Assembly: GCA_023053685.1 (NCBI GenBank)
Contig: JALIGW010000004.1
Span: 86,506,249-86,570,248, forward strand
DNA: 64,000 nt
Source: Diadophis punctatus similis
Lineage: Eukaryota; Chordata; Lepidosauria; Squamata; Dipsadidae
Direction of reading: 5' to 3'
In this document: piece after piece, positions 1 through 11,330 of the stretch
Numbering within the stretch: the stretch's first letter is position 1
How the letters are laid out: each line of letters begins with the position of its first letter
Program-made: the position numbers and the translations under genes
Notes under the pieces: generated by a model
Database searches by the model: none
What the model saw: only the letters and a program-made list of their open reading frames with translations
What the model was told of the DNA's origin: nothing

Positions 1-511
1 TTCGTCATGTGCACTCGGTTCATTGCATTAGGGCTCCTCTAGAGAAGGAGCTTTAGTTGTAACAGGGTGGGGAAACTATTGTCTGAAGGAGGCGATGAAA
101 TGGCTCATATCTAACTTCCTCCATGCGGTGCAGACTAAATCACTGCTCTTCCAGGTATCCCATGTAAGTACTGTATATGTCAATTTGGCTTTTATCTAAT
201 AGGAAACATCCACGTGTGAACCATTTCTTGATGAGGTGATATGGAAAACCTGCATTACTTTGCATTTTATTCAGCAGAAAGGACGAATATTTAAATCTAA
301 ATATTGCTTAGCATCACCTGAGAATAGGCTGGTCTCCTTCCTCTTCTGCTGCCCTACAGCTAAAGCCTCAACATTCAGGGCTGGTCCCAGCCTGGAGCAA
401 AATGGAGCAGTCAGTTTAGACTTGCATTTGAAGCTATTTGTAGAGCTGTGCAAAACATTCAAACGAGCAGGTTGTGTGAACTGTTGAGACTTTATAAATA
501 AGGCTCTGCAG

Positions 512-708
512 CAGGGGGGAAATTCAGCCGGCTCTATCCGGCTCGTGAGAGCTGGTAGGGCCGGCGGTGGCTAGTTTGGAGAGCTGGTAGGACCGGCGGC
601 AGGAGCTGCGCCCCCCCCCCCAAAACCGGGACATCGTCACATCCCGGTTTTAACCATCTGCGTGCACATTCCCGAGCCGGTAGGGAGGTAAGTACATTTT
701 TACCCCTG
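512..708. mobile_element. Possible hAT-type MITE
   Basis: The segment starts CAGGGGGGAAATT and ends ATTTTTACCCCTG, giving short inverted ends. The interior is GC-rich with a repeated GAGAGCTGGTAGG unit. No convincing target duplication is visible, so the borders are tentative. Confidence 0.4.
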
Positions 709-2599
709 CTTTGGCTGTTCCAGGTTCAGCCTGCAGGTGCAAATGCAGCCCCTGACAATCGCAGCAAGACGGCGGGGTCTCCCCATGCCGCTCCAGAGAT
801 CGCCTGGGAGAAGCCCTTGCCCTGCTGGCAGAAAGGGGATTTGGTCAGGCAAGGAACACAATGAAAGACGCATAGTTTTGTCAACAACTACATCAGCCCT
901 GCAAACTGAACGAGTAGAGGCCAAATGGAGGAAAGCAGCCCATAATCGCATCGCATTGCACTTGAGTCAGAAGCAGCGAGGTGCTTCCGGGTTGAAAGGG
1001 TTAGCCGGTGAAGTCACTGTTGCCTTGGGGACACCCAGTTAGGGGCAGCTTTCGTGTCCCCCGCATGAGCTGGAGCGAAGGACGGGAGTTCACCCTTGCC
1101 CCATGGCAGCACTCGGGTCTCGAACATGGGCTTGCTGCTTGTCAACCAAGTGTCCTAAACATGGAGCAAGCCAAGGTGCTCCTTGTGAGATTATAATAGA
1201 CTCTTAGGTTCCCATGGTACCAGCACCCAATATTGGGTGGGCCTCTCCCTTATCTGTGTGTATTACAACCAAATTATAGGGCATGTTACTTCACCAAATC
1301 AGTAGCATTTTCAAAGAGATGGAGAGATGATTGGTCCAACAAATCTCAGTCCAACCCAATGGATTTGTAATCCTCAGTGCTCTCAGATTCTAAAACATAC
1401 ACTACATATTTTGATATTGATTTGATACTTGGTAGCCTGGTTCTAATAAAAACCAATATTTAGAAATGTAGCACTTCTTTTAATACTGAATGGAAATCAG
1501 TTTCCCTGTAGGTGTGGCTTTGACTTTCAAGTAGAAAGTCGGTTTAGTTGAAAGAGAAAAATCCAATTTCTTTAAGTAAAGCTATACAGTGTCTTGTTCT
1601 TAATCCTTTGAATATAAATTGCAGACAAAGCATTAGATATTTACATTCATTAACATTTGTGACCTTAAGTATTTTTCCCATTTTGAGACACCAAGTTTAG
1701 ATATTACTGGAGGAGTAATGCAGAATTTTCTACTTTTCATAGCATATCCAAGGAAATGCACTCGTCTAACAGAATGTTTGGCTTTCAGATGTGCTTATGT
1801 GGGGTTAAGGAGACCCTCGTCATGGGTGCTGTGGCTGTGCTCCCCCATGATTGTGTCCTAGAAGCATTTTGTCCTAACTGAGCAATGTAGAAACATTCCC
1901 GGTGTGGTAGATGGGCACCAGGCCCTCCACTCTGGACAGGTTCTGGATCATGCGGGCTTTCCATCTAGAGACCTAGAGCCACACGGACATAGGACTATTC
2001 TGGGTGCATTAAAAAACGCTCTGGGTGGAGATCACCACCCTTAATTAGAATCCACCCACTAAAATAGCCAATATTTATACGACAATTGCCTTGGTCTAAT
2101 TGATAGGCTGTTCAGACACAGCTTGCCATCAAACAGAGAACAAACGGCGGACTCCTTGAGAGAACTAGAAGGATCATCAGTCGAGATGAGCTTTGCTTTC
2201 TCTGCTCCACTGATTTGACTTAAATAGCTCTTCACGTGCTAGTTTAATATTCAAGTACTTTGGATTTGGCTCCTGGTGACACAGCCCGTTTGCATAATAT
2301 TTTTAAAGCTCATTTATTCTTTAAACCAAAGGAAAAACTAGAATTGTTGTGGAATTACTTGCTAACACTCTGTTATCTTCAGGGGTCTTTTGGGTGAGCT
2401 TTCTTGCTTACTAGTCCCCTTCTAGCAGTCGGAATGAATTTGTTAAAAGTAAGTTGTGCCAGACAAATCTTATACTTTTTTTTTGGCAAAGGGATTAGGA
2501 ATGTGATGTACCTGCATTTAAATTGGGCTCTTGATAAAGCTGACAATAGCCTCTTTCTTGGGAGAAAAAAAATGGAATAACGTAGGGTGGATGGTCCAT

Positions 2600-3165
2600 T
2601 TAGCAAAGTGTAAGATCTGGCTTCTCCCCCTTATTCAAGAAAGTAAAGACTCTTGAAACATGGCATTTTCAAAAGGAACCTTTTATTGAACAGGGGTGAT
2701 AGCAGGACAAAATAAAAGCAGGCTCTGAGATCCCTCAGGAAATACAAGTAGAATAAAAGGAATTAGGAACCGCTCCCAACAGTCCGATGTGGATTCAGCC
2801 AATCCGCAGGTGTGAAGATGTTATTGTACCAGCCGCTCTGAGAGAGCGATAAGGGAAGTTTCTCAGGGTCATCTTCTGTCGGCTTTCAGGCGATGCACCC
2901 ACATGGCCCTCCCTCCCCTTACATTCCCCAAAAGGCTAGAAAATCCCAGGGCGCCTAGGCGCCAGGCAAAAGGTTATAAATCAATAGCATGCAGGATATG
3001 GGTACATGAGGAAGAAAGCAATAAAATAAATAATGCAGGCAAGGGTCCCCCCTTCCCCTGAAGAGTGGCAGATCCACAGATCCGACAGGATCCCTAGTTG
3101 GTGATTCCGCAGTCGCCCTTTGTGTCCAGACTGAGCAAGGATTAAGCAGGAGCCGTCCGTGTGCT
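2600..3165 (-). mobile_element. Possible solo LTR (minus strand)
   Basis: Read on the minus strand, this stretch has a polyadenylation signal in LTR-like context (gttcAATAAAaggttcc, near 2680). It then runs to a possible CA end near 2610 after a U5-like pyrimidine-rich part. The 5' border is unclear and I see no target duplication. No internal retroviral gene is present. Confidence 0.3.
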
Positions 3166-3999
3166 GGAGCTGCCAAAAGAGTCAGTGCCTCAAGACAGGT
3201 ATAATCAGGTGGAGGTCAGAGGAAGCTCTGGGGTAGTTCTGGGGCTACAGCAGCCAGACAGCCTGCAGCTGGACTACCAGGTCTGGTTTTTGTTACCACC
3301 TTGCAAGAATACCTTCTGTTTGCCGCATGGAAAGAGCTTCTGTTTTTATGAACTGGTTGCTACTAATTTACTGTAATATTTATTGCAGATTATTATGTGG
3401 TTGAGATGTACGTGGATAAGAGTTAGTTCAAGTGAAGCAGATTATATTAATTAATTTAGCTGCTGGCAAAAAAAATTATTCATTTTTAAAGTAGCACACT
3501 ATGTCTACCTTGGTAAATTATGATGTTAATAAGCTTGTCCCATGGGGACACTTAAGTCATGTTTTGCTCTATGGAACAGTGTCTGTTCCCAATTCACCAG
3601 GTGGGGCTGTGCAAGGAGCTCTGTGATGAGCCTCTCTGGCAGAAGGGAAGAAGGCTCACTAGAAGGCAACAGAGAGCTGACGTTGAGCTGTCTCCGGCCC
3701 TTTGTAGCCCTTTGACCTCATAACACAGTCAAGCGCCCTTTCTCTTCCCACATGGGTGTATCCTCTAGGCAACGCAGAGTCAAACTTGCATGTAAAAAAG
3801 GCCTCCCTGCATAATCTATAGGAATAGCTTCTTTATTTATATGTCATATTTCTTATCCTCTCCATCTCTCACACATGGGCTCTGAGTGATACAAAATATA
3901 ATCAATAAAATTAACATTAAAATCAGACGTTTCTAATTAAGTAATCATTGATTAATTATAATTAATAATGTAATTAATGATTACATCAAATTGGATAGA

Positions 4000-4000
<1 letters not shown>

Positions 4001-4060
<60 letters not shown>
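4001..4060. repeat. (TAGA)n microsatellite, about 15 units
   Basis: Uninterrupted GATA-type tetranucleotide array. Such arrays (Bkm-type) are characteristically abundant in snakes. Confidence 0.98.
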
Positions 4061-4061
<1 letters not shown>

Positions 4062-6239
4062 GATAGATCTTAAATTTTGATCTAGAAAGAGGCTAATCTC
4101 TATTCAGCAGAAATAATATTTAAATAAACATTATCGTTAGGAGGATAAGCTTCCTCTTCTACCCCAGGCTGTTAGCGTTCTGCATGCTGAGCTCCCAAAA
4201 TTACACGTAGAGACCTAACATTTTTTGGAAACCTGAACAGATCTAAGAAGGGATGGGAAAAGACTAACGGTGCTTGGGACATGTCATCTGTCTTCATCAT
4301 GACTGGCAGCCATGAGACCATATTCGCTGGAGCCCTTTACGGCTTCTGAAAGTGATGGTGCTTTCTCAGCCTGCTTTCGGAAAAAGCCAGGCACCACCGT
4401 CTATTTAATACATCTCCACTTTGACATCGGAAGGCAGGTTAGCAATCACGAAATGCAGACAAAATACATCACCCCAGTTCTCTAGAATGTAAAAGGATTG
4501 TTGGGGGAGGTTAACTATCAGAATGCTGAAATTATGAAAGTATAAATGAGAAACTATAAAGTTATAACCGCCAAATCTTGAGAGAATATGAAAGTCTCCA
4601 CCTGTTTTTCTTTCCAGCCAGCTGGATTGTTCCCTTCTGGACAGATTTCTAAAACGCTGCACCCAGAACCGGGCAGGGTATTTTCTGATAAGCATAAAAT
4701 GCAAGTAGAGGGTGGGTGATTGAGGCCCATGAAAGTATGTAAGATTTCTCTTCCATAATTGTTTCTTTATGAGTATTTTGCAGCACAAAGACAGCAGGTG
4801 CTGACACGTGCTGCAATACTACTTTGCGTTATTCTCTCCAGCTTTTTCCATCACAAAACTATTTTTCTCTTCACCTGCCAACGTTTAGTCTGCATCGGAC
4901 ATTTTATTCAGGCATCCATCACTATGCAAGTGGTAGATGGCTTCAGTCTCAACGTATATTTTTGTAGAGTCGCAAGTGTATAATGACAAAGGGCAATATC
5001 TTGCTATTATCTGAGATACATCAAAGGAACTGAAGAAAATATATCACCCCAAACACGTAGCAACTGAAATTGTTAAGGAACTGCAGGGAGCTTTGAGTAC
5101 AATATGCATTCTAGTTTGTTAAGCTAAGGCCCCTGGAGAGTAGGAAAAAAAGGACAACTTCTTAACTTTATAAAGTTCATTTTAATTGTAAGAAGAGCGT
5201 GCCCTCCTGACTGAATGAGTTCCTGTCCCTTTCCCACCCCTCTGGCAGTTTCTCTGCAAAAACATCAAAGGCTCCAACCACTGAGTCCCTTTACCATCAA
5301 ATAAGCTTTCATGGTCACTCAGACCCCAGAGGAGCTTTTGGTGTTCTGAAGTGTTGTGAGAGAAGGGGGGGGAGGAAAGGCCAGAGGCAGGAGGAGAAGA
5401 CCATGGCAGAGGTGGGGGACAGAACTAGATACAATGATGAGAGTAAATATCGATGAAGTTAGGATGACATCATGTCTTCTTCCAGAAAAGCAGTGTGCAT
5501 AGAGCGATGGGTTCTTGCCTCGGGTGCTCAGCAGAAACATTGGTGGTGTTAGCAGGAGCAAAAAATGGAAAGAAGTGAGAAAATGGTAAAGATATAGAGT
5601 AGAATTGTACAAGGCGCTCAGATGGGACATCAACATTCAGGCACCGGACATCTGAATATGCTTTGATAAAATGCCTTGCTCAACGCTGATTCCACGTTGA
5701 ATCTTCTAATGAATACCAACCTCCAGCCATTAGATGTTTGCCCATAATTGCACACAAGCCACATACGATATAATGCCATTATTCTTGTGTCATTAAGTTC
5801 CCCTGATTCTTCTGCCCTGTAAAGTTTCCTGTCGTTTTTATATATACGGTACAGGCAACATTTGATTTTTCTTTAGCAACTGATGCAATTTGCCTAGTTG
5901 AAATGGCTGGTCAAAAGCTTTTTCCGGAGTTCAGATGGCCACATAAATCAATGCTCTTAGGATTATTGAACTCAGGGTTTTTCTTGAGGCTAAGGCTCCT
6001 GTTGCTCGGCAAGAGCGTGATAACCTCCTGTGCAGAGAAAACCCACCTAAGGGATACAAAAGTGTTTCATTACCAACAGGTGTTCAGGTGAGCTGGCCTA
6101 CTGTCATGGCTTAGAAATGCTGTGCTTCGTATTGCCCGGTAAAAAGCAGTGGAAATGTTTCCTCTGGAAAATTGCCCTCCAAGCAGCCACATTCAGCCTC
6201 TGAGCAGCCTTATCATAATTTTAATTAATATATACCGGT

Positions 6240-6624
6240 CAGGGGTGGGTTCTACTTACCTTCCCCATGGTTCGCATTGTGACATTTTGCGCATGCGCAT
6301 GTCCCTTCGTGCACATTTTCCTTCCGCGCATGTTCAGAAGCTAGAATCAGCCCGAAACACAGCTGAGGAGCTGATCAGCTGTGCTTCGGGCGAAGGATTA
6401 AAGGTAAGTTTAAACCCAAGGGCAGGCGGGAGGGCCTTTTTTCAAGCAGCAGAAGAGGAAACAACGTCCAAACAGTAAAAAATTCGGAAAAAATTCCCAA
6501 AAAAAGATGATGGTGCCCACGGACCAGCACCGACCGAACCAGATTCGTGACATCGTTGTGACATCACCAGCGTGTCGCTACCAGTTCGGGCGATCCGGTC
6601 CAAACTGGGAGGAACCCACCTCTG
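6240..6624. mobile_element. hAT-type MITE with NRF1-like site
   Basis: Ends are CAGGGGTGGGTTCTAC and GGAACCCACCTCTG, an inverted pair. It is flanked by near-identical 8-bp duplications ATACCGGT (6232-6239) and ATACTGGT (6625-6632). The interior is CpG rich and contains TGCGCATGCGCA (6288-6299), a full match to the NRF1 consensus. It belongs to the same family as 41860-42287 and 60744-61183. Non-autonomous; no transposase. Confidence 0.85.
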
Positions 6625-8012
6625 ATACTGGTGTATATATAACAATTGAATTTTGTACATGTTGACATGAAGTGCATTTTTAATGTTGTGTATGTCATAA
6701 GCCACCGGTCACTGCCATTTCTTATTGCTTATGAACAATTAGGGGCTAAGCTTGTATGAAAACTTAAATCATTCCTGATTCTTAAATATTAGACAGTGAT
6801 CATGCCTCTTCTAGAATTCCAGGTTCTGTTGGACCTCGTCTCACCTACTTCTTTGTGTTTACAGAAATGTAGCCACCTAATGCTAAATGTCCAAGGGACC
6901 CTCACCCGCAAACTCCCTTCACCCCGTGTGGGGGTTCAAGAAAGGGAGGCTCTCGTGTCTCGTGATGCTTTTCTAACAATTAAAAGGGGGAAATGGAGTA
7001 ATTTCTACCGTGCAACACCCAATGATGCAGCTTAGAGTTGTGTAATTAGAGGGTTCAGGATTTCCTATGGGAGGGAGACCAATCTCATAAATCATAATGA
7101 AAAAGAACTACAGTATAAACCCCCCCCTCCTTTTAAAGGTAAGTACTTGCATTCAATGCTGTAAAAAAAGGAGCCTTGATCAGGATCAGCAGCTAAGTAG
7201 AAAATCAAGGAAAGAAGATGGGAGCGGTCTACTCAAATAAGAAATGCCCTGGCTGAATTCCAGAAGAGATGCTACAGCAAGTTCAACGTTTGTATGAGCT
7301 AAAATAAGTTGGACCTGTTGCAACACCTGTTGCCAATATGGATTCTATCCCTGTGCTCAGTTTGAAGAATGGAGCTCTGATGACGGAGAGTCTATTTGTT
7401 CTCATGCGGAGAAATAAGAACGTTAGACTCTTAAATCGATTGGAATTATACTTGGCTACAAGAACAGAATCTGGAAACCATCTCCCCTCCCCTCCCCTCT
7501 CCTATCTCAGTGAATTAGAATGACGCCAACCCGAGCTTCTTTCTAATGCCTTTTCGGTCCCCTAGGCTTGAAGCGTACTTTTGTTTGTGTCATCCTTTTG
7601 GCATGGTTTCTTCAAGCCCATCAGTCTGGTTCCCCTCCATGTTGCCACCTGGTCTGCTCAGGAAATAAACAGCCTTGGCTTCTACCTCATGACTCTTCCT
7701 GTCTCTTCCTTTTCCCCACAATCTCTCACATTGTTTGCCTATCCTTGAGTGGGCACAAAAAGATCTTGAGATAAAATTTGCTGTCCACGTTGTGATTCGT
7801 CCCTCCTACCTTTATGATGTCCGCCAGTGGTGGTGCTGTGATTTGTGCCAGATGTTACAAGCGAATTGATCGGTGTCTCCTCTGTCTTTGCTGCCGTCTC
7901 TTTTCAGCACATCCGCAACCAGCAGAGGAAAGATCAAGCCTCTGCAAAGGAAATAGGGCAGGATGTGGTTATAACCAATCCTGGTTGTCATCTTCTCCCA
8001 GGTCCCTTTCAG

Positions 8013-8797
8013 CAGTGGTCCCCAACCTTTTTATTGTCGTGGACCGGTCAACGTTTGATAATTTTTCCGCGGCCCACTGGGGGGGGGCTTTCCTTCCTTC
8101 CTTCTTTCCTTTCCATCCATCCATCCTTCCTTCCCATCCTTCCTTCCTTCTCTTTCCATCCTTCTCCTTCCTTCCTTCCTTCCTTCCACTGCAGCTTCTC
8201 CCCCGTCTCCTTCCTCCATTCACACATACGATGCACATTTCCAAGCCCTCCCCCTCCGCCCCACCCCTTCCACTTTCCCCACTCCACGACCAAACCTGGG
8301 ATCGCGTGAGGGATGCAGAGGGAGCTCGGGCTGGCTCTCGCTCTCGCTCGGCGGCTACTTGTCTCGCAAATCTCGCCGTGCTGCGCCTCACCTCCACCAC
8401 ACACACACACGCCCCCCGCCGCCGGCCGCCCCCCTTTCAGGCCCTTTCAAGAGCAGAGAAGAGAAAGAGGAGGAGATCAGAATTGAAAAGGAGGCGGAGG
8501 GAGAGAAGGGCTGTTCCCCGCCTGTGCTTGGCTCGCCCACCGCTTTTTCCCGGCTTCCTTCAAGACCAGCCGAGCCCCGGCGCTCTCGGACTCCAGATCT
8601 CGGGAGCTCCCCTCGCCGACAGCTTGACGCAGTGATGGTGGTCGGAGGGAGAGGCGGAGGCGCTTGCTCTTTCCAGGCCGCCCAAGGATTTCTCATCTGG
8701 GTGTGGGTGCGAGTGAGAGACGCAGTAGCAGGGCGGCCCGGTACCATTTGTTCTGCGGCCCGGTACCGGGCCGCGGACCGGGGGTTGGGGACCACTG
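8013..8797. mobile_element. hAT-type MITE with CTTCC array and CpG-rich interior
   Basis: Inverted ends CAGTGGTCCCCAACC / GGTTGGGGACCACTG, flanked by a perfect 8-bp duplication CCTTTCAG (8005-8012, 8798-8805). Inside is a CTTCC/CCATCC simple repeat (8091-8187), then a GC-rich segment of about 600 bp. The long proline- and arginine-rich open frames here on both strands come from base composition. I see no transposase signature. The perfect duplication makes the borders secure. Confidence 0.93.
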
Positions 8798-9839
8798 CCT
8801 TTCAGTATTCCCCCCCCCCAAAAAAATAAGGTGGAAAAAAAGTAATGTGGGAAAACAGTAGGGCAGAAATAATCCCAGAGAGGAGGAAAGCAGATCCCGA
8901 CGTGACTGGGTAACCAAGCAATTTCTGTAAATTTAGTTGACTGAAATAATATCTCCTGGGTAGCTTCACCTCATTTATAGGGAGGCAACAGTTGGAACTG
9001 AAAAATATAGGGGAAAGCAGCAAATAAACACCTGGGTGCCCTTCCCCCGCCCCAGACAAAACTCCTCTCTTGTTTTTTCCTTGTTGGACCCCGGAGAAAA
9101 AGATGAGTCCAAACAGTTGAGACGATGGAGTGATGGATTCAAAAGGCGAAATGGGAAAGAAAGAACGGAGGAGGAAGAAAATGGAAGTAACTGTATTGGA
9201 GGGGACAAGCTAAAAAGTTGTTTTTAAAAAAATCCTAGCTACAAGAGTTATATTTGTAGTGATAGTTCAGCTCACAGTTGCATTCAGCCTTTGTCAGAGA
9301 CAGCCAGAAAACCTGCAATTTGATTCATTATTTGTCATGCATTATAATATCAATATAAATAGCATAAGATGGGCTGGGCCAAAAAAAAACCCGAGCTGCA
9401 ATGTTAGAGCTATCTGTAAATTGACTCATCTCTGCTGCAAATGCGATGATTGCTCTGACGCAGCTGTCTCTTCCAGCATCCCTTGCAAGGCAGCAACCAT
9501 GGGCTCATTTCGCAAAGGCCTTTTGCGGGACGGGGCCTGAAAGAGAAGGGCCCGCTTCACTGCAGAGGCGGCCTAGTAGCCCAATGGGAGAAAGCCAGGC
9601 TGCACGTGCGTTATAAGGATAACCTGGAGTGCAGCCTGGCTCTGCCTGTTCAACAATGCCTGAAATGCTTCCCCCCCCCCAAAAGATCACATTCCCCAAG
9701 GCAAACAGGGGGGTCGGTCTCTCCTGGTTTTTTTCCTTTGGAGGATGAAAGGGGAAGAGCAGGACAGACTTTGATTAGGGAAAGAGGAAGGTAAAGAAAA
9801 AGAATGGAAGAAGAAAAGTAAAAAAAAAGTAATACGCTT

Positions 9840-10305
9840 ACTGTAAGTATAGTCCCGTTACATTGGCCCATCCCACTCAGTGGGCCAGGTATGTTGCAGA
9901 CCCCCTCAGCAAAAAAAATCCAACTGGGGGAGGGGGTCCAAAAAGAGACCCTTCTCTATTGTTGCCCCCACCCTGTGGAACTCTCTGCCCTCCCCCAAGA
10001 AGTGAGGTGGGCCCCCACCCTCCTGGTCTTCTAGAAAGGAGCGAAAACCTGGATCTGCGGCCTTGCGTGGGGATGCCAGAGGAACATACAGCCGTGGGGC
10101 TGGCTGAGGGCCTGAAAGCCCCTGCCCTTCGCCTTGCCATTAGTTTTAACAGTATCTAATCATCCCTGCCTCTTTCTAAATTTTTAACTTTTAACTGTCC
10201 TAGTTTTATACTTTAGTATTTTACTTTATGCCAGCCAGAGTCCCTCTCCAAGGGAGTTGGCTGGTTCAAAAATGTGAAAAATAAATAAAAGTAAACAAAA
10301 TAAAT
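9840..10305 (+). mobile_element. Old CR1/L2-type LINE, 3' end
   Basis: Decayed copy of the squamate LINE 3' end. It has a CCCACCCTGTGGAACTCTCT-like segment, a T-rich 3' UTR, the AGTCCCTCTCCAAGGGAGTTGG hairpin region and an AAATAAATAAA-type tail. It shares this order with the better copies at 43866-44324 and 53725-54455. 5'-truncated, coding remnant only. Confidence 0.7.
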
Positions 10306-10689
10306 AAGTGGATTCTGATTTCCTTCACAGCAGTTATAAGTACCATTATATTTTAACTTTTTTCTCTAAGGTTACATCATGACTCTAATCTTTCTATAAT
10401 CTATACTGTCTAGTCATTAAAACCATAAATCAGGAGGTTCATTTTTACGCAAAAAGCCCATAATGGGTTTCCAATCGCCAATTAAGGCAGGCATTGCCTT
10501 TTCTCTTATCAGGCAAGCCAAGGGAGCCATTTCAGCAAGCTCTGTCATCTTCACCAACTGTTCCTTGGCTGGGGGTGTTGCCAAATATTTGTGTACACAC
10601 CAATTTTGCTGCAGTTGTTATACATAAAAACAGTGTTCCGTGTCTCTTTTCTAACTATTAATCCATCCATTCCAGGAGGAAAAGTTATA

Positions 10690-11330
10690 GTTTCAATTGA
10701 ATATTAATCTTTAAAATCCTCTGAATCCCTTGTATGTATTTGAGCCCAAATTTTCTAGCTTTTTTACACATCCACAAGGCATAATAAAAGAACTCCTCTT
10801 TTTGTTCCCATTTCCAACATAAATGTTAAGTAACTTCATACATTCTAGATAATTTTTCTCCTGTTCTATATACCAATGGTATTTCATTTTATAAAAAATG
10901 TCTTTAAGCTGTGACATAATGTAAATTTATGTTAACTTTTAAGTACATATTTTTCCATTGTTCCATCTGTATAGTATAACCAAAGTTTTTAGCTCACTTT
11001 CATACATTCTTTGACCCGTTTGTTTCAAATTTCAATGAAAAGCTCCATTTTGAATTTTATCTTACGTTGTTCAATGCCATTAGTTCTTTACCTACTTTAA
11101 GTCTTTCTGATGGCTGCAACTATGTCCCGTGTCATCAAGGGTTGTCTTAATTCTATTTTATATTCCCCTTGATAAAATTCCAGCCCCTTACAATATGTTA
11201 ATCGTTTATCTTTGCCTGTTATATCTTCACTATAAAATGCTTCTTGTGCTGAGAACCGTAAAGTTGCTTTTGACCACAGGTTGGGTTTATATCTATTCCA
11301 TAATCTCAGTATGGCATGACTAACATAGTG
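10690..11330 (-). mobile_element. Degraded L1 ORF2 C-terminal fragment
   Basis: On the minus strand a broken frame (10711-10917) reads ...YKMKYHWYIEQEKNYLECM... and later ...CGCVKKLENLG. This resembles the end of vertebrate L1 ORF2 (HWYL...M...W.C....FWE pattern). Upstream minus-strand sequence is AT rich with many stops. Long dead copy; family assignment is tentative. Confidence 0.4.

Larger units (their letters stand above)
1..8004. other. Upstream region: no gene outside the listed repeats
   Basis: Between the repeats listed (512-708, 2600-3165, 4001-4060, 6240-6624), the sequence is ordinary AT-leaning non-coding DNA. No frame shows codon structure, splice sites with a continuing partner, or recognisable protein. 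Open frames of 60-130 codons at 236-487, 737-1042, 4405-4788 and 6149-6478 look like chance. Confidence 0.6.

Noticed and set aside
7814..8635. 273-codon frame starting upstream of 8013
   Set aside because: Crosses the boundary of a MITE and a simple repeat; Pro/Ser/Arg composition is an artefact.
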